Of a stretch of DNA of 49,199 bases, positions 1 to 8,308 are shown piece by piece. Source of the stretch: Flavobacteriales bacterium (GTDB lineage Bacteria > Bacteroidota > Bacteroidia > Flavobacteriales_D > Sanyastnellaceae). The DNA lies in the NCBI GenBank assembly GCA_029238785.1, contig JAQWFN010000034.1:1-49199 (forward strand), in the 5' to 3' direction. The notes below the pieces were generated by a model. That model made no database searches, was not told the origin of the DNA, and worked only from the letters and a program-made list of their open reading frames with translations. How positions within the stretch are numbered: the stretch's first letter is position 1; each line of letters begins with the position of its first letter. The position numbers and the translations under genes are program-made.

Positions 1-409
1 AGTACAAAACTTTCACGCCCAAGCGAACGCCAATCATCAAGAAAATTGTAACCAAGAAATCGATGAATATAATCGAGAAAGGAACAAAGTATTTCTCATC
101 GTAGAAGAAGAAACGGAGTCCGTTTGCCGCTGAGAAGATTAAACTACCAATGAGCACATAGATGGTAATTCTTTGAGCGTCTTGCGTTCCCGTATAGCGA
201 ATGATACCGGCATAGGTTTTACCTAGGTAGAACAGGGCAATTCGAATAAGCAGGAAAAGCGGTAAAAAGGCAAGAGCTATTTGAACCTCTTCGCTGGGTG
301 GATTGAATTCAAACCGCAACAAATAGGCACTGCCCAAGGAGAAGAGGCATATCAGGACGTCTAAAAGAAAGATCATCCATCGCGGCGTGTTGCGGTTGGG
401 TAAAAACAT
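1..409 (-). CDS. CapD/FlaA1-type membrane protein, N-terminal part (runs off window)
   Basis: The reverse strand reads as an open frame from an ATG at 407-409 to the window edge (136 codons, C-terminus missing). It begins MFLPNRNTPRWMIFLLDVL and shows four hydrophobic segments separated by short loops, with LLRFEF after the first and GKTYAGIIRYTG after the second. This pattern is typical of the membrane part of polysaccharide-biosynthesis nucleotide-sugar epimerase/dehydratases (CapD/FlaA1/WbpM family), whose Rossmann catalytic domain would follow outside the window. The family makes UDP-sugar precursors for surface polysaccharide at the inner face of the membrane. The catalytic domain is not visible, so the family call rests on the N-terminal segment only. 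It lies 24 bp downstream of the PorT-like gene on the same strand and may be cotranscribed with it. Confidence 0.65.
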   Translation of the reverse strand, partial: MFLPNRNTPRWMIFLLDVLICLFSLGSAYLLRFEFNPPSEEVQIALAFLPLFLLIRIALFYLGKTYAGIIRYTGTQDAQRITIYVLIGSLIFSAANGLRFFFYDEKYFVPFSIIFIDFLVTIFLMIGVRLGVKVLY

Positions 410-433
410 GGCGCGAAGATAAGAGAAAGCTGC

Positions 434-1141
434 TTAACCTTCGAAGGCGATAGAGAAGACAAACATTCGTGTTCTCAATGATTCTAGCGGCTCAGCAAAA
501 ATTGTTGGCTCTTGAATCAGCAAGTTTTGGAAACCAAAGGCGGTTTTCATTTCAATAGACAGTTTAAAGAAAGGAAGGAAGAAGTCAAATCCACCGCCCA
601 CTTCCATTGCAAAGTCGTTGTCTCTCAGTCGGATAATGACTTCATCACCACCAAGATTGTTCACGTCTTTCTGCGATTGCATTTCTCTACCATACTTCCC
701 ACCAATCAAACCATAAGCAGCAAAATTGTTCACTCTGTTGGTTCGCAGCTTGAGTAGTAAAGGGAATTCAAGGAACACACTTTCGGTTCTTTTTAAAATG
801 CTTACCGGTTCGTTTTCTCGCAGAAAACGGTAATCCAGGCCTCTGTCTTGAAACGAAAGTCCAGGTAAGAAGCGCAGGTGAATGTTTGGGGTGAGGTCTA
901 AAGAAGCAAGCAGTGCTAAGTTAAAACCGCTTTGTGCTTGGTTTGAGATTCCTTGAAGTGAGTCAGCAAAGGTATAATCTGGCTTGTACTGAAATGCAAA
1001 ATCAGAGGAATTGATGCTCAACAAGAATCCAAAGTGGTACTTCTTCATGTCAAAGTTGGGCAAATTGCGCATTCGCTGGCTTTGAGCCGAACATCCGAGA
1101 GCGATGGAAAGTAAAACGATGGCCAGGGCGGCGTGCTTCAT
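434..1141 (-). CDS. porT: PorT-family outer membrane beta-barrel (type IX secretion)
   Basis: This 235-residue protein has a signal peptide (residues 1-19, cleavage near CSAQ) followed by alternating amphipathic strands, as in an eight-stranded outer-membrane barrel. The segment KKYHFGFLLSINSSDFAF near residue 33, the LPGLSFQDRGLDYRF stretch and the FEFPLLLKLRTNR strand are the usual landmarks of PorT/SprT proteins. PorT is needed for the Bacteroidota type IX secretion system, which matches the many T9SS cargo proteins further along the window. Length agrees with the family. General barrel proteins of the PorT clan (outer-membrane-beta-barrel family) are the main alternative, so the specific T9SS role is likely but not certain. 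A 74-bp gap separates it from the DUF4199-like gene upstream. Confidence 0.7.
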   Translation of the reverse strand: MKHAALAIVLLSIALGCSAQSQRMRNLPNFDMKKYHFGFLLSINSSDFAFQYKPDYTFADSLQGISNQAQSGFNLALLASLDLTPNIHLRFLPGLSFQDRGLDYRFLRENEPVSILKRTESVFLEFPLLLKLRTNRVNNFAAYGLIGGKYGREMQSQKDVNNLGGDEVIIRLRDNDFAMEVGGGFDFFLPFFKLSIEMKTAFGFQNLLIQEPTIFAEPLESLRTRMFVFSIAFEG

Positions 1142-1215
1142 TGGTGTTTGTTTGAACTGTTCAAAGGTAGAAAACGATTTTCGAACTTCGATATTGTCTG
1201 AATCGTCTCACGTGA

Positions 1216-1761
1216 TTATGTCATAAAAGTTCTCCAAAGAACGGTAATCAGTATTCCATAAATCAAAGCGCAAACCACGAGTGCAATTAGACTCAGGGTA
1301 ATTTGAATTACAGGGGAGTACATCCAATAGGCATTATCGAGCTGTTGTTGCTTGTAATCTTCAAGAACGAGACTTTCCAAAACGGGATTCTCGGCCTTCA
1401 TTTGATTCAAGTAGTCTTCGGTAATGACTTCTTCGATTTGTTGTTCTGCAAGTGCTTTTCGCTGTTGCACTTCGGTTGGCGAAATCACAAAATAGTAGGA
1501 ACCTACCAAGATGGTGGCAATGACGGCGTAAGTAACGCTTGCCTTGCAGGTGTCTTTGATGCTATCGAGTAGCGTGCTTTCTCCTTCTGGGGTGTTCAAG
1601 TACTTGTAGCGAATGGCAAATACCGCAATGAGGATAATGAAGAACATGTTCATCATCACCCCTATAATCACATTATCTTCTATGCTTACCCACGATCGCA
1701 TGGCGAGCTTGATGATGAGCCAAAGGGCGGCGCAGATCCAAATGAGTCGAGTGCTTGTCAT
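1216..1761 (-). CDS. DUF4199-like four-helix membrane protein
   Basis: This is a 181-residue protein with four hydrophobic segments, around residues 5-25, 33-52, 74-92 and 152-175. A charged, Glu-rich loop (about residues 98-140, AEQQIEEVITEDYLNQMKAENP) sits between helices three and four. The layout, with a long acidic periplasmic or cytoplasmic loop before the last helix and a C-terminal ILWR-type end, is that of Bacteroidota DUF4199 proteins, whose function is unknown. The start codon lies only about 10 bp beyond a strong intrinsic terminator that follows rho, so the gene needs read-through or a promoter inside that short interval. No enzymatic motif is visible. Confidence 0.55.
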   Translation of the reverse strand: MTSTRLIWICAALWLIIKLAMRSWVSIEDNVIIGVMMNMFFIILIAVFAIRYKYLNTPEGESTLLDSIKDTCKASVTYAVIATILVGSYYFVISPTEVQQRKALAEQQIEEVITEDYLNQMKAENPVLESLVLEDYKQQQLDNAYWMYSPVIQITLSLIALVVCALIYGILITVLWRTFMT

Positions 1762-1795
1762 AAAGAAAAAACCCCGTCAAAGACGGGGTTGTTTT
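1762..1795 (-). terminator. Intrinsic terminator after rho
   Basis: Perfect nine-base-pair stem AACCCCGTC / GACGGGGTT (1770-1778 and 1782-1790) with an AAA loop. On the minus strand it is followed by TTTTTTCTTTA, a good U-tract; on plus there is a shorter GTTTT tract. It lies 20 bp after the rho stop codon and directly before the start codon of the next minus-strand gene, so it both ends the rho transcript and insulates the downstream gene. Confidence 0.85.
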
Positions 1796-1814
1796 AATGG
1801 GTCAATACTATTTA

Positions 1815-3656
1815 TTAAGAATTCATTGAAACCAAGAATTCTTCGTTACTTCTTGTATTGGTAATGCGGTCTTTAATGAATTCCATTGCTTCGATAGGAT
1901 TCATATCGGCCAAGTGTCTGCGCAAGATGTCTACACGTTGCAAGATTTCTTTATCGAGCAACAAATCATCTCTACGTGTTCCAGAGGCGAGGATATCGAT
2001 TGCAGGGAAGATTCTTCGGTTCGAAATTCTTCTATCCAATTGCAATTCCATGTTACCTGTTCCCTTAAATTCTTCAAAGATCACTTCGTCCATTTTAGAA
2101 CCGGTTTCAGTAAGTGCAGTAGCAATGATTGAAAGCGATCCACCATTTTCGATGTTTCTTGCAGCTCCAAAGAATCGTTTTGGTTTGTGCAATGCGTTCG
2201 CATCAACACCACCGGTGAGTACTTTACCAGAGGCTGGTGAAACGGTGTTGTAAGCACGCGCCAAACGGGTAATACTGTCGAGCAAGATGCACACATCATG
2301 TCCGCACTCCACCATTCTTTTCGCTTTCTCGAGAACGAGGTTGGCAATTTTTACGTGACGCTCAGCAGGTTCATCGAAAGTTGAAGCAATCACTTCTGCG
2401 TTAACAGAACGCTTCATATCGGTTACCTCTTCCGGACGCTCATCAATCAAAAGAATGATCAAATACGTTTCTGGGTGATTTGCTGAGATGGCATTGGCCA
2501 CATCTTTCAACAAGGTGGTTTTACCTGTTTTAGGTTGTGCTACCAACATACCACGCTGACCTTTACCGATAGGGGCAAAGAGGTCCATGATGCGCGTTGA
2601 AATGTTTTTCGATTTCCCAGCGAGGTTGAAACGTTCGTTCGGGAAAAGAGGGGTAAGGTATTTGAAGGGAACACGGTCTCTCACCACTTCTGGGCTGCGA
2701 CCATTGATGGTATCTACTTTAATAAGCGGGAAGTACTTTTCTCCTTCACGTGGAGGACGAATAGCACCTACAACGGTGTCTCCAGTCTGGAGTCCGAACA
2801 ACTTCACTTGAGCTTGAGATACGTATACGTCGTCTGGAGAATTGAGGTAGTTAAAATCACTACTTCTCAAGAATCCGTAGCCGTCTTGCATCATTTCAAG
2901 AACACCTTCCGCGATAATCAGTCCGTCAAAGTTATAACCGTGTTCATCGGCTTTTCCTTTATTTTGGTGTTGATTGCGGTTGTTTTGGTTTCTGTTGTTG
3001 CGGTCGCCGTTGTTGTTATTACGCTCGCTATTGTTCTGATTGCGCTCGTTGTTTCTTGGCTGACGTTCGCCTTGTTCTCTTGGCTGATCGCGGTTCTGAT
3101 CGTTACGAGCCGGCCTGTCGTTATTGCGGTTGTTACGATCATTGTTTCTTGGCTGACGCTCAGTTTTGTTGCGATCGTTATTTTGATTGCGCTGCTCGGT
3201 TTTTTCTTCACCAGAGGCTTCAGCTTTCTCCTCACTCCCAGCTTCTACAGCTGCTTTATCGTTTGAACGATTCTGTTGAGGACGTGGTTTGCGTTCACGT
3301 TGGTTTCGTTGACGATTTTCTTGTGGCTTATCCTCACTTGAGGCAGCAGGTTTATCTGTTCCTGCTTCCTCGCTAGCTGGCGTTTCCTTAGAACTGTCTT
3401 TGCTTGGCGCATTTTCATTTCTTTTGGGAGCTGGCCTTTTGGGACGGGGAGTTCTCGCTGGTTGTTCAGCGGCAGGCGTTTCAGTGTTTTGAGGGGCTGC
3501 TTTAGCAGTTTTGCTTGGGTTGATGGCTTGTTCGTCCAAGATGATATAAACCAAATCTTGTTTCTTTAACTTCTCAACCTTTTTGATGTCCAATTCTTTG
3601 GCTATCTCGCGAAGTTCGGCAACTTTCTTACCGTTCAATTCAATAATGTCGTACAT
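1815..3656 (-). CDS. rho: Transcription termination factor Rho with Asn/Arg-rich insertion
   Basis: Hexameric RNA-dependent ATPase that ends transcription. At 613 residues it is about 190 longer than E. coli Rho. Order of parts: Rho_N helical domain (1-48, with the SAP-like [21 protein letters not shown]), a low-complexity insertion (about 50-240) first rich in Ala/Pro/Glu/Lys and then in Asn/Arg/Gln, the OB-fold RNA-binding domain (about 243-325, [14 protein letters not shown]), and the ATPase domain with Walker [11 protein letters not shown] (near residue 375), Walker [14 protein letters not shown], and the R-loop [20 protein letters not shown]. All catalytic landmarks are present. Long disordered insertions of this type are known from Bacteroidota Rho and have been linked to RNA binding and condensate formation. 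It is transcribed divergently from the DUF4293 gene, an arrangement common in this phylum. Confidence 0.97.
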   Translation of the reverse strand: MYDIIELNGKKVAELREIAKELDIKKVEKLKKQDLVYIILDEQAINPSKTAKAAPQNTETPAAEQPARTPRPKRPAPKRNENAPSKDSSKETPASEEAGTDKPAASSEDKPQENRQRNQRERKPRPQQNRSNDKAAVEAGSEEKAEASGEEKTEQRNQNNDRNKTERQPRNNDRNNRNNDRPARNDQNRDQPREQGERQPRNNERNQNNSERNNNNGDRNNRNQNNRNQHQNKGKADEHGYNFDGLIIAEGVLEMMQDGYGFLRSSDFNYLNSPDDVYVSQAQVKLFGLQTGDTVVGAIRPPREGEKYFPLIKVDTINGRSPEVVRDRVPFKYLTPLFPNERFNLAGKSKNISTRIMDLFAPIGKGQRGMLVAQPKTGKTTLLKDVANAISANHPETYLIILLIDERPEEVTDMKRSVNAEVIASTFDEPAERHVKIANLVLEKAKRMVECGHDVCILLDSITRLARAYNTVSPASGKVLTGGVDANALHKPKRFFGAARNIENGGSLSIIATALTETGSKMDEVIFEEFKGTGNMELQLDRRISNRRIFPAIDILASGTRRDDLLLDKEILQRVDILRRHLADMNPIEAMEFIKDRITNTRSNEEFLVSMNS

Positions 3657-3839
3657 GCAGTATAAATAAGACTAACTTTTTTGGAGTCTGTTTTGTTTAA
3701 GGAAATTGCGCTGAGCGAGAAGATCTATCGTTCTAGCGGTCGGAATCGACTGGGCAATAATACGACTTTTTTCTCCCATAGTTCCGATTCAGCTCCTTTT
3801 TTCTCAACAGCGGGCTGTCATTAAGCTTATTTCTTCTCT

Positions 3840-3847
3840 TATCTTTG
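3840..3847 (+). promoter_or_regulatory. Candidate Bacteroidota -7 element (TATCTTTG) for the DUF4293 operon
   Basis: The octamer TATCTTTG is an exact match to the Bacteroidota TAnnTTTG -7 consensus and ends 15 bp before the start codon at 3863. I see no clear TTTG -33 element at the usual 19-21 bp upstream, so support is partial. The remaining rho/DUF4293 intergenic DNA (3657-3862) contains T-rich runs but no other recognisable feature. Confidence 0.4.
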
Positions 3848-3862
3848 GCGAAAATTTAGATT

Positions 3863-4333
3863 ATGATTCAGCGCGTTCAATCGCTTTACTTTTTGCTCGG
3901 AGCCTTGGCTTTATTCCTTGTGTTTGTTTTTGATATAGTGGTGTTTAAGGACTTAGCAGAGCTGCATTATCACTTATCTGCACTGAGTTTTTATCAAGGT
4001 GAAGAGCAATTGGTTGTGAAAGGGAATATGTTCATGAACTTACTCTTGTCCCTAGGAGGAGGAGTCATGCTTGGAAATATTTTGATGTTCAAAAACCGCA
4101 GCCTTCAACGAAGTATTGGTCGTTTGATTTACATCCTTATTTTGGCCATCATTGGATGCATGTTCTACTTTATCATCACCAATCAAAACAGCCCTGAAGT
4201 GAACGAGCTTAGCGTCAATCATTACAGTGTAGGTTTTTATTTGCCGTTTTTTGCTTTAATCATGACTTTCATGGCCAACCGTGGTATTCGTAGAGATGAG
4301 CAATTGGTGGCTTCTTTAGACCGACTCCGATGA
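3863..4333 (+). CDS. DUF4293 family membrane protein
   Basis: This 156-residue protein begins MIQRVQSLYFLLGALALF, the characteristic start of DUF4293 proteins. It has four predicted membrane helices (about residues 6-27, 52-73, 85-105 and 120-141) and a charged C-terminal tail (NRGIRRDEQLVASLDRLR). The family is confined to Bacteroidota and its function is unknown. Its position divergent to rho is a recurring arrangement in this phylum, which adds weight to the assignment. Its stop codon overlaps the start of the next gene (ATGA), indicating translational coupling. Confidence 0.85.
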   Translation: MIQRVQSLYFLLGALALFLVFVFDIVVFKDLAELHYHLSALSFYQGEEQLVVKGNMFMNLLLSLGGGVMLGNILMFKNRSLQRSIGRLIYILILAIIGCMFYFIITNQNSPEVNELSVNHYSVGFYLPFFALIMTFMANRGIRRDEQLVASLDRLR

Positions 4334-5166
4334 AAAGAGAGCAAGTCCTTTTATTCTTTGCCCTTGTTCTATTGGCGTGTAACTCAAACATCGAGGCTTT
4401 TCAAGAATGGTCGAAGGACGAGAATGCTGCGCTGATGGAGAAGGAGATGGGTGTATTGGGAAAACATAGTCAAGCACTCGAATTTCACCGAATGATGCTG
4501 ATGGAATGTACCGATCAATCTCAAGCTCCATATCCCGAAATGAGGCTGCTTTTGGATAGCATGACCATCTTGCGAAATACCATTCAGCAGCGTCGAATGG
4601 ACTTAAAAGCGGAAAGGGCTGCCTTGTGGGAAAACGGAGATGCTTCAAAAAAGAAAATGGAGGAAGAGAAGGAAAGAGCGGCAGAAGCACACCGAAGAAC
4701 GGTTGCAGATACTTTGGCCTTCAGCAAGAAATATGAAGCTTACCAAGGCTTAATCAAAGCGCACGGGATTGTGTTTATTTCACACAGCATGTACGCAGAC
4801 AGCCTGCTCAATCGACTGATTCAATGGGAAGACAGCCTCGAATACCAGGGGGGGAGTATCGCAAAGTCAAAACGACGCTTGGATGAACTGGGAATGAAAA
4901 ACACAAGTAAAATCTACTTGGATTACTACCAACCCATTTCTCAAATGCAACGCATTCATAAGGAGTTTCAAGGGATGTTGATTGGACTAGAAAACGCGCA
5001 TTCGAGGTACTTGACTGCTCGTCCGGATGAAGGCTTCTTTTACGGTCCGTATTTGGTAGACCGACCAGATGTGCTCATGACCGAGCGCATTTTTGATCGT
5101 CTCGACAGCACCATGGGCGTGTTCCGACAAGAAGAGCGCAATGCCCTTCTTAAGCTTCGTCGATAA
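4330..5166 (+). CDS. Coiled-coil lipoprotein of unknown function
   Basis: I do not recognise a family. The 278-residue product has a short signal sequence with a lipobox ending LLAC (Cys about residue 17), so it is probably a lipoprotein. The mature part is almost wholly helical and strongly charged, with a Lys/Glu/Arg-rich stretch near residues 85-130 (KAERAALWENGDASKKKMEE) suggesting a coiled coil, and more amphipathic helix near 150-240. It overlaps the DUF4293 membrane gene by 4 bp (ATGA), so the two are likely made together and may act in the same envelope process. Its last 17 bases overlap the convergent phosphoesterase gene. Confidence 0.6.
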   Translation: MKREQVLLFFALVLLACNSNIEAFQEWSKDENAALMEKEMGVLGKHSQALEFHRMMLMECTDQSQAPYPEMRLLLDSMTILRNTIQQRRMDLKAERAALWENGDASKKKMEEEKERAAEAHRRTVADTLAFSKKYEAYQGLIKAHGIVFISHSMYADSLLNRLIQWEDSLEYQGGSIAKSKRRLDELGMKNTSKIYLDYYQPISQMQRIHKEFQGMLIGLENAHSRYLTARPDEGFFYGPYLVDRPDVLMTERIFDRLDSTMGVFRQEERNALLKLRR

Positions 5167-5665
5167 CTTGTCCGCGCTTGCCCAATTCCACCACCTGCAT
5201 GTTCTGCAACTTGCCTTCGTGAATTTCAAACTTGATTAAGGTGCGCATTTTGTGAAATCCATGGATTCCAGCTGCTCCGGGGTTAATGTACCAAACCCCC
5301 AATTGCTGATCTTTCTGAACTTTTAGAATGTGACTGTGCCCGCAAATAAACACATCAGGTCTTAAACGCTGAAGTTGCTCTCGAATACCTTTAGCATAAC
5401 GCGGAGGCCTTCCACCAATGTGGGTCATCCAAATATTCAATCCTTCGCATTTGATGTACAGGTTTTCCTTGTGCATTCTCCGAAGTTCGTGCCCATCGAT
5501 GTTTCCATACACAGCGCGATAGGGTTTCAATGCCCCAAGTTGATCAGAAACAGCCGCTGTACCAATATCACCAGCATGCCAAATTTCATCGCAATCAGAG
5601 AGGTGATGCATGATGCGTTCATCGAGATGACCGTGGGTGTCGGATAATAAACCTATTCTTTTCAT
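5150..5665 (-). CDS. YfcE/MJ0936-type metallophosphoesterase
   Basis: This is a 171-residue calcineurin-like phosphoesterase. The metal-binding motifs occur in family order: SDTHG (D9, H11), HAGDIG (D33), YGNIDGHE (N55), THIGG (H82) and GHSH (about residues 109-112). Together they bind two metal ions for phosphodiester hydrolysis. Proteins of this size and pattern belong to the YfcE/MJ0936 group, usually cytosolic phosphodiesterases of unsettled natural substrate. There is no signal peptide. The gene is convergent with, and overlaps by 17 bp, the preceding lipoprotein gene; such a small tail-to-tail overlap leaves no room for a separate terminator. Confidence 0.88.
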   Translation of the reverse strand: MKRIGLLSDTHGHLDERIMHHLSDCDEIWHAGDIGTAAVSDQLGALKPYRAVYGNIDGHELRRMHKENLYIKCEGLNIWMTHIGGRPPRYAKGIREQLQRLRPDVFICGHSHILKVQKDQQLGVWYINPGAAGIHGFHKMRTLIKFEIHEGKLQNMQVVELGKRGQVIDEA

Positions 5666-5755
5666 GTTATTCAGTGAGCGAAGTTCATAAAAGCCGAGCG
5701 ATTTTGAATGAAATCGGTAAGGTATTTGATTACTTTGAAGAAATAAATTTGCCCT

Positions 5756-7693
5756 ATGCGTCTATCGATCGTCATTACGATTCTTCTCGTTTCAATTTCT
5801 AGCCTTCTTTTAGCTCAGCCGCCCCGGAGTTTTTCCGTTGACGATAAAAAAGCCATCAACGCTTATACTGAAGCAGAGCAGCATTACCGCCTCCGCCTTT
5901 TTAACGAAGCGGAAACATTGATTGATAGAGCCTTGGATCGAGCGCCTAACTTTGTAGAGTGCTACTTGCTTCGCGCACAGATCCAGACCGACTTGAACAA
6001 CGACGAGGCCGCAAGACAAGCACTAACAAAGGCTGTTGACATTAATGCTGCATTTTTTCCACCATCCTTGTTTTATCTCGCCGCCTTGGAACAGCGCATG
6101 GAGAATTATGAAAAGGCAAGAGAATATTATTTGCGTTTCGCAAGGGCGTCTAGCGACGAAGAACCGCTGAAAGCTAAAGCGCAATTGGGCATCGAAAGTT
6201 GCGACTTTGCGGTTCAGGCAAAAGCCAACCCCGTTCCTTTTAAGCCCGTGAATTTGGGTCCGGAAATCAATTCAGACCGTCCAGAATACTTCCCGTGCAT
6301 GACCGCCGATGGAGAAACCATATTGTACACCCGTTTGGTGGAAGACCGAAGATCATTACAAGGAAAACAAGAAGACTTTTACATCGCCCAGAAAAAAGAT
6401 GGGAAATGGCTGCCCAGCTTGCCTTTGACAGAGGTGAATACTGTGCAAAATGAGGGGGCACCTACTTTAAGTTTAGACGGACAAGTATTGATTTTTACCG
6501 CTTGTGAGAACATCGATGGTTGGGGTTCTTATTCTGGTTTGGGGAGTTGTGATTTGTTTTTTACCCAGCGCAGTGGAGATTTTTGGGACACACCAAGAAA
6601 CATGGGCAAAGTGAATTCTTATAAGTGGGATTCACAACCTTCTTTTTCAGCCGATGGTCGCACCTTGTTCTTCGTAAGAGGGGTGAGTGGTGCTAAGGGA
6701 ATTTCTAGTCAGGACATCTATACCTCGCACATCGGGGAAGACGGTACTTGGACCAAGCCGGAGAAGATCAAAGGATCGGTGAATACCCCTTATGAGGAGG
6801 AGAGTGTTTTGATACATCCTGACGGACAAAGTTTGTATTTTGCTTCTAATGGTCACCCAGGCATGGGCGGGATGGATCTTTTTGTGAGCCGCAAACTCAG
6901 CGATGGCACTTGGGGAACACCAGAGAATTTAGGTTATCCCATCAATACCGGAGGAAGTGAGAACAGTATATTGGTGGCTGCTAATGGTAGTTTGGCCATG
7001 TTTGCCAGCGATCGAGAAGGCGGATATGGCGATTTGGATTTGTACTCTTTTGAACTACCAGAAGCCCGAAGAGCCGGCATGGTAAGCTATGTGAAAGGGG
7101 AGGTGTTTGATGCCGTTTCGTTTAGAAAATTACAAGCCAATTTTGAATTGATTGACCTTGCCAATGGTGAAGTGGTGGTTTCGTCTTACAGCAATGAAGG
7201 CGATGGAAGCTTTCTCGTTTGCTTACCGCCCAATAGAAACTACGCCTTGAACGTGAGCAGACAAGGGTATCTTTTTTACAGTGATCATTTTTCTCTGGGT
7301 GAAAGCACCTCAACTCCTTTTGAACTAGAAGTGCCCTTGAAGAAAATACGTGAAGGTTCGTCGGTTGTTTTGAACAACGTGTTTTTCGACACAGACAGTT
7401 ACACCTTGCGCGATGAATCAAAGATTGAGCTCGAAAAATTAGTGCAGTTTTTGCAAAGCAATTCTCAAGTTTCGATTGAGATAGGCGGGCATACTGATGA
7501 TGTGGGTTCAGGCAGCGATAACCAAGTGCTTTCAGAGCGAAGAGCGGCCGCCGTAGTGGATTATTTGGTCTCTAGAGGAATTGCTCAAGAACGATTGAGT
7601 TCAGTAGGATATGGTGAGACAGCACCACTAGTATCAAATGATTCTCAGGAGAATAGGGCTAAAAATAGACGTACTGAGTTCAAAATTCGTTGA
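5756..7693 (+). CDS. PorE-like OmpA-family protein (TPR, beta-propeller, OmpA C-domain)
   Basis: This 645-residue protein is built of a signal peptide (1-20, ending LLLAQ), TPR repeats (about 35-160), a PD40/WD40-like beta-propeller (about 170-440, repeats such as YFPCMTADGETILYTR and QPSFSADGRTLFFVRG), a carboxypeptidase-regulatory-like sandwich (about 445-530), and an OmpA C-terminal peptidoglycan-binding domain (about 535-645) with the landmark motifs FFDTDSYTL, IGGHTDDVG, LSERRAAAVVDYL and NRRTEFKI. PorE of the type IX secretion system has this same domain order and anchors the machine to peptidoglycan. Several paralogues with this architecture are usual in one flavobacterial genome, so a T9SS role is likely but unproven. 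A TAAATTTG element (5744-5751) almost abuts the start codon, so if used it would give a nearly leaderless mRNA. Confidence 0.82.
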   Translation: MRLSIVITILLVSISSLLLAQPPRSFSVDDKKAINAYTEAEQHYRLRLFNEAETLIDRALDRAPNFVECYLLRAQIQTDLNNDEAARQALTKAVDINAAFFPPSLFYLAALEQRMENYEKAREYYLRFARASSDEEPLKAKAQLGIESCDFAVQAKANPVPFKPVNLGPEINSDRPEYFPCMTADGETILYTRLVEDRRSLQGKQEDFYIAQKKDGKWLPSLPLTEVNTVQNEGAPTLSLDGQVLIFTACENIDGWGSYSGLGSCDLFFTQRSGDFWDTPRNMGKVNSYKWDSQPSFSADGRTLFFVRGVSGAKGISSQDIYTSHIGEDGTWTKPEKIKGSVNTPYEEESVLIHPDGQSLYFASNGHPGMGGMDLFVSRKLSDGTWGTPENLGYPINTGGSENSILVAANGSLAMFASDREGGYGDLDLYSFELPEARRAGMVSYVKGEVFDAVSFRKLQANFELIDLANGEVVVSSYSNEGDGSFLVCLPPNRNYALNVSRQGYLFYSDHFSLGESTSTPFELEVPLKKIREGSSVVLNNVFFDTDSYTLRDESKIELEKLVQFLQSNSQVSIEIGGHTDDVGSGSDNQVLSERRAAAVVDYLVSRGIAQERLSSVGYGETAPLVSNDSQENRAKNRRTEFKIR

Positions 7694-7735
7694 TTTTTTT
7701 TGCCATCTTTAGGGGTATTACTTGAAAGATCATCG

Positions 7736-8308
7736 ATGAGAAACCAGTATTCCCCCAAAGCCCTAGTACTCTTAGTTATCCTAATTTTCGGAGGATTTTA
7801 TTCGTGTTGTGAAGATCCAACTCCCTTGTATTTTGAGCCGGAGCGGATTGTGAGCGTTCATATGCAAAATGAAGGAGCTTAGCCTGTAATTGAACCTAGC
7901 AATCAAATTCCCGCAGTAGCTTATGTCTTGCAAGGACTCATTAAGATGGGACCCAAGGGTTTGGTGGACCGAAATCCAAGCAAATCGCCTAATTTTCAAT
8001 TTGGGATGATAGCTAGAGCAGATGGATGTTATGATTACGTGCACATCAATGATTATTGGGTAGAAGGTTGGGACATCTATACTGTAAATGATTTTGACGC
8101 TACCCACCCCGCTGGAAGTAAGCTAAGTGACTATTTCGAATTGTATAGCAACAGATGCATGTACACCGAAATGTCGTCTGCAGATGTAGCAATGCAGTTT
8201 GCCCTTTATGCAACACCAGAGAAAATCGAGCAGCAATTCATCTTGGATATCTATTTCAACGAGGGCATTGTTTTACGCGATACAACTGAAGTGGTATGGC
8301 TAGATTAA
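7736..8308 (+). pseudogene. Cys-rich lipoprotein, copy 1, interrupted by an in-frame amber codon
   Basis: A frame from ATG 7736 to TAA 8308 (191 codons including stops) encodes a homologue of the intact lipoprotein at 9476-10039, but codon 49 is TAG (7880-7882). Before it are the lipoprotein-type signal and the SCCEDP motif. After it, in the same frame, the protein continues with PVIEPSNQIPAVAYVL, matching PVLSSSNVIPAEAYVL in copy 2, and ends DTTEVVWLD against DTTEVVWLN. There is no frameshift and no other stop, so one substitution explains the break. It may be a young pseudogene, an amber read-through gene or a sequence error. The remainder overlaps the next gene by 13 bp exactly as in copy 2. 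Function unknown. Confidence 0.8.

Noticed and set aside
2940-3200. Repetitive DNA that looks at first like short tandem repeats or a CRISPR-like array
   Set aside because: The units are irregular, without constant spacers, and simply encode the low-complexity part of Rho.
2808-3266. Open frame opposite rho encoding a strongly hydrophobic 152-residue protein
   Set aside because: It is the antisense of the Asn/Arg-rich repeat of rho; its Val/Ile-rich composition follows from complementing AAC/CGN codons. Rho itself is certain here.
3725-3810. Imperfect inverted repeat (GGAATCG ... CGATTC) in the rho/DUF4293 intergenic region, possible riboswitch or attenuator
   Set aside because: The arms are short, with a loop of over 50 bases and mismatches; no consistent fold can be supported by eye.
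4316-4690. 124-residue frame on minus opposite the coiled-coil lipoprotein
   Set aside because: It has no signal, no recognisable domain and lies wholly against a coupled, well-formed gene; it is a shadow frame.
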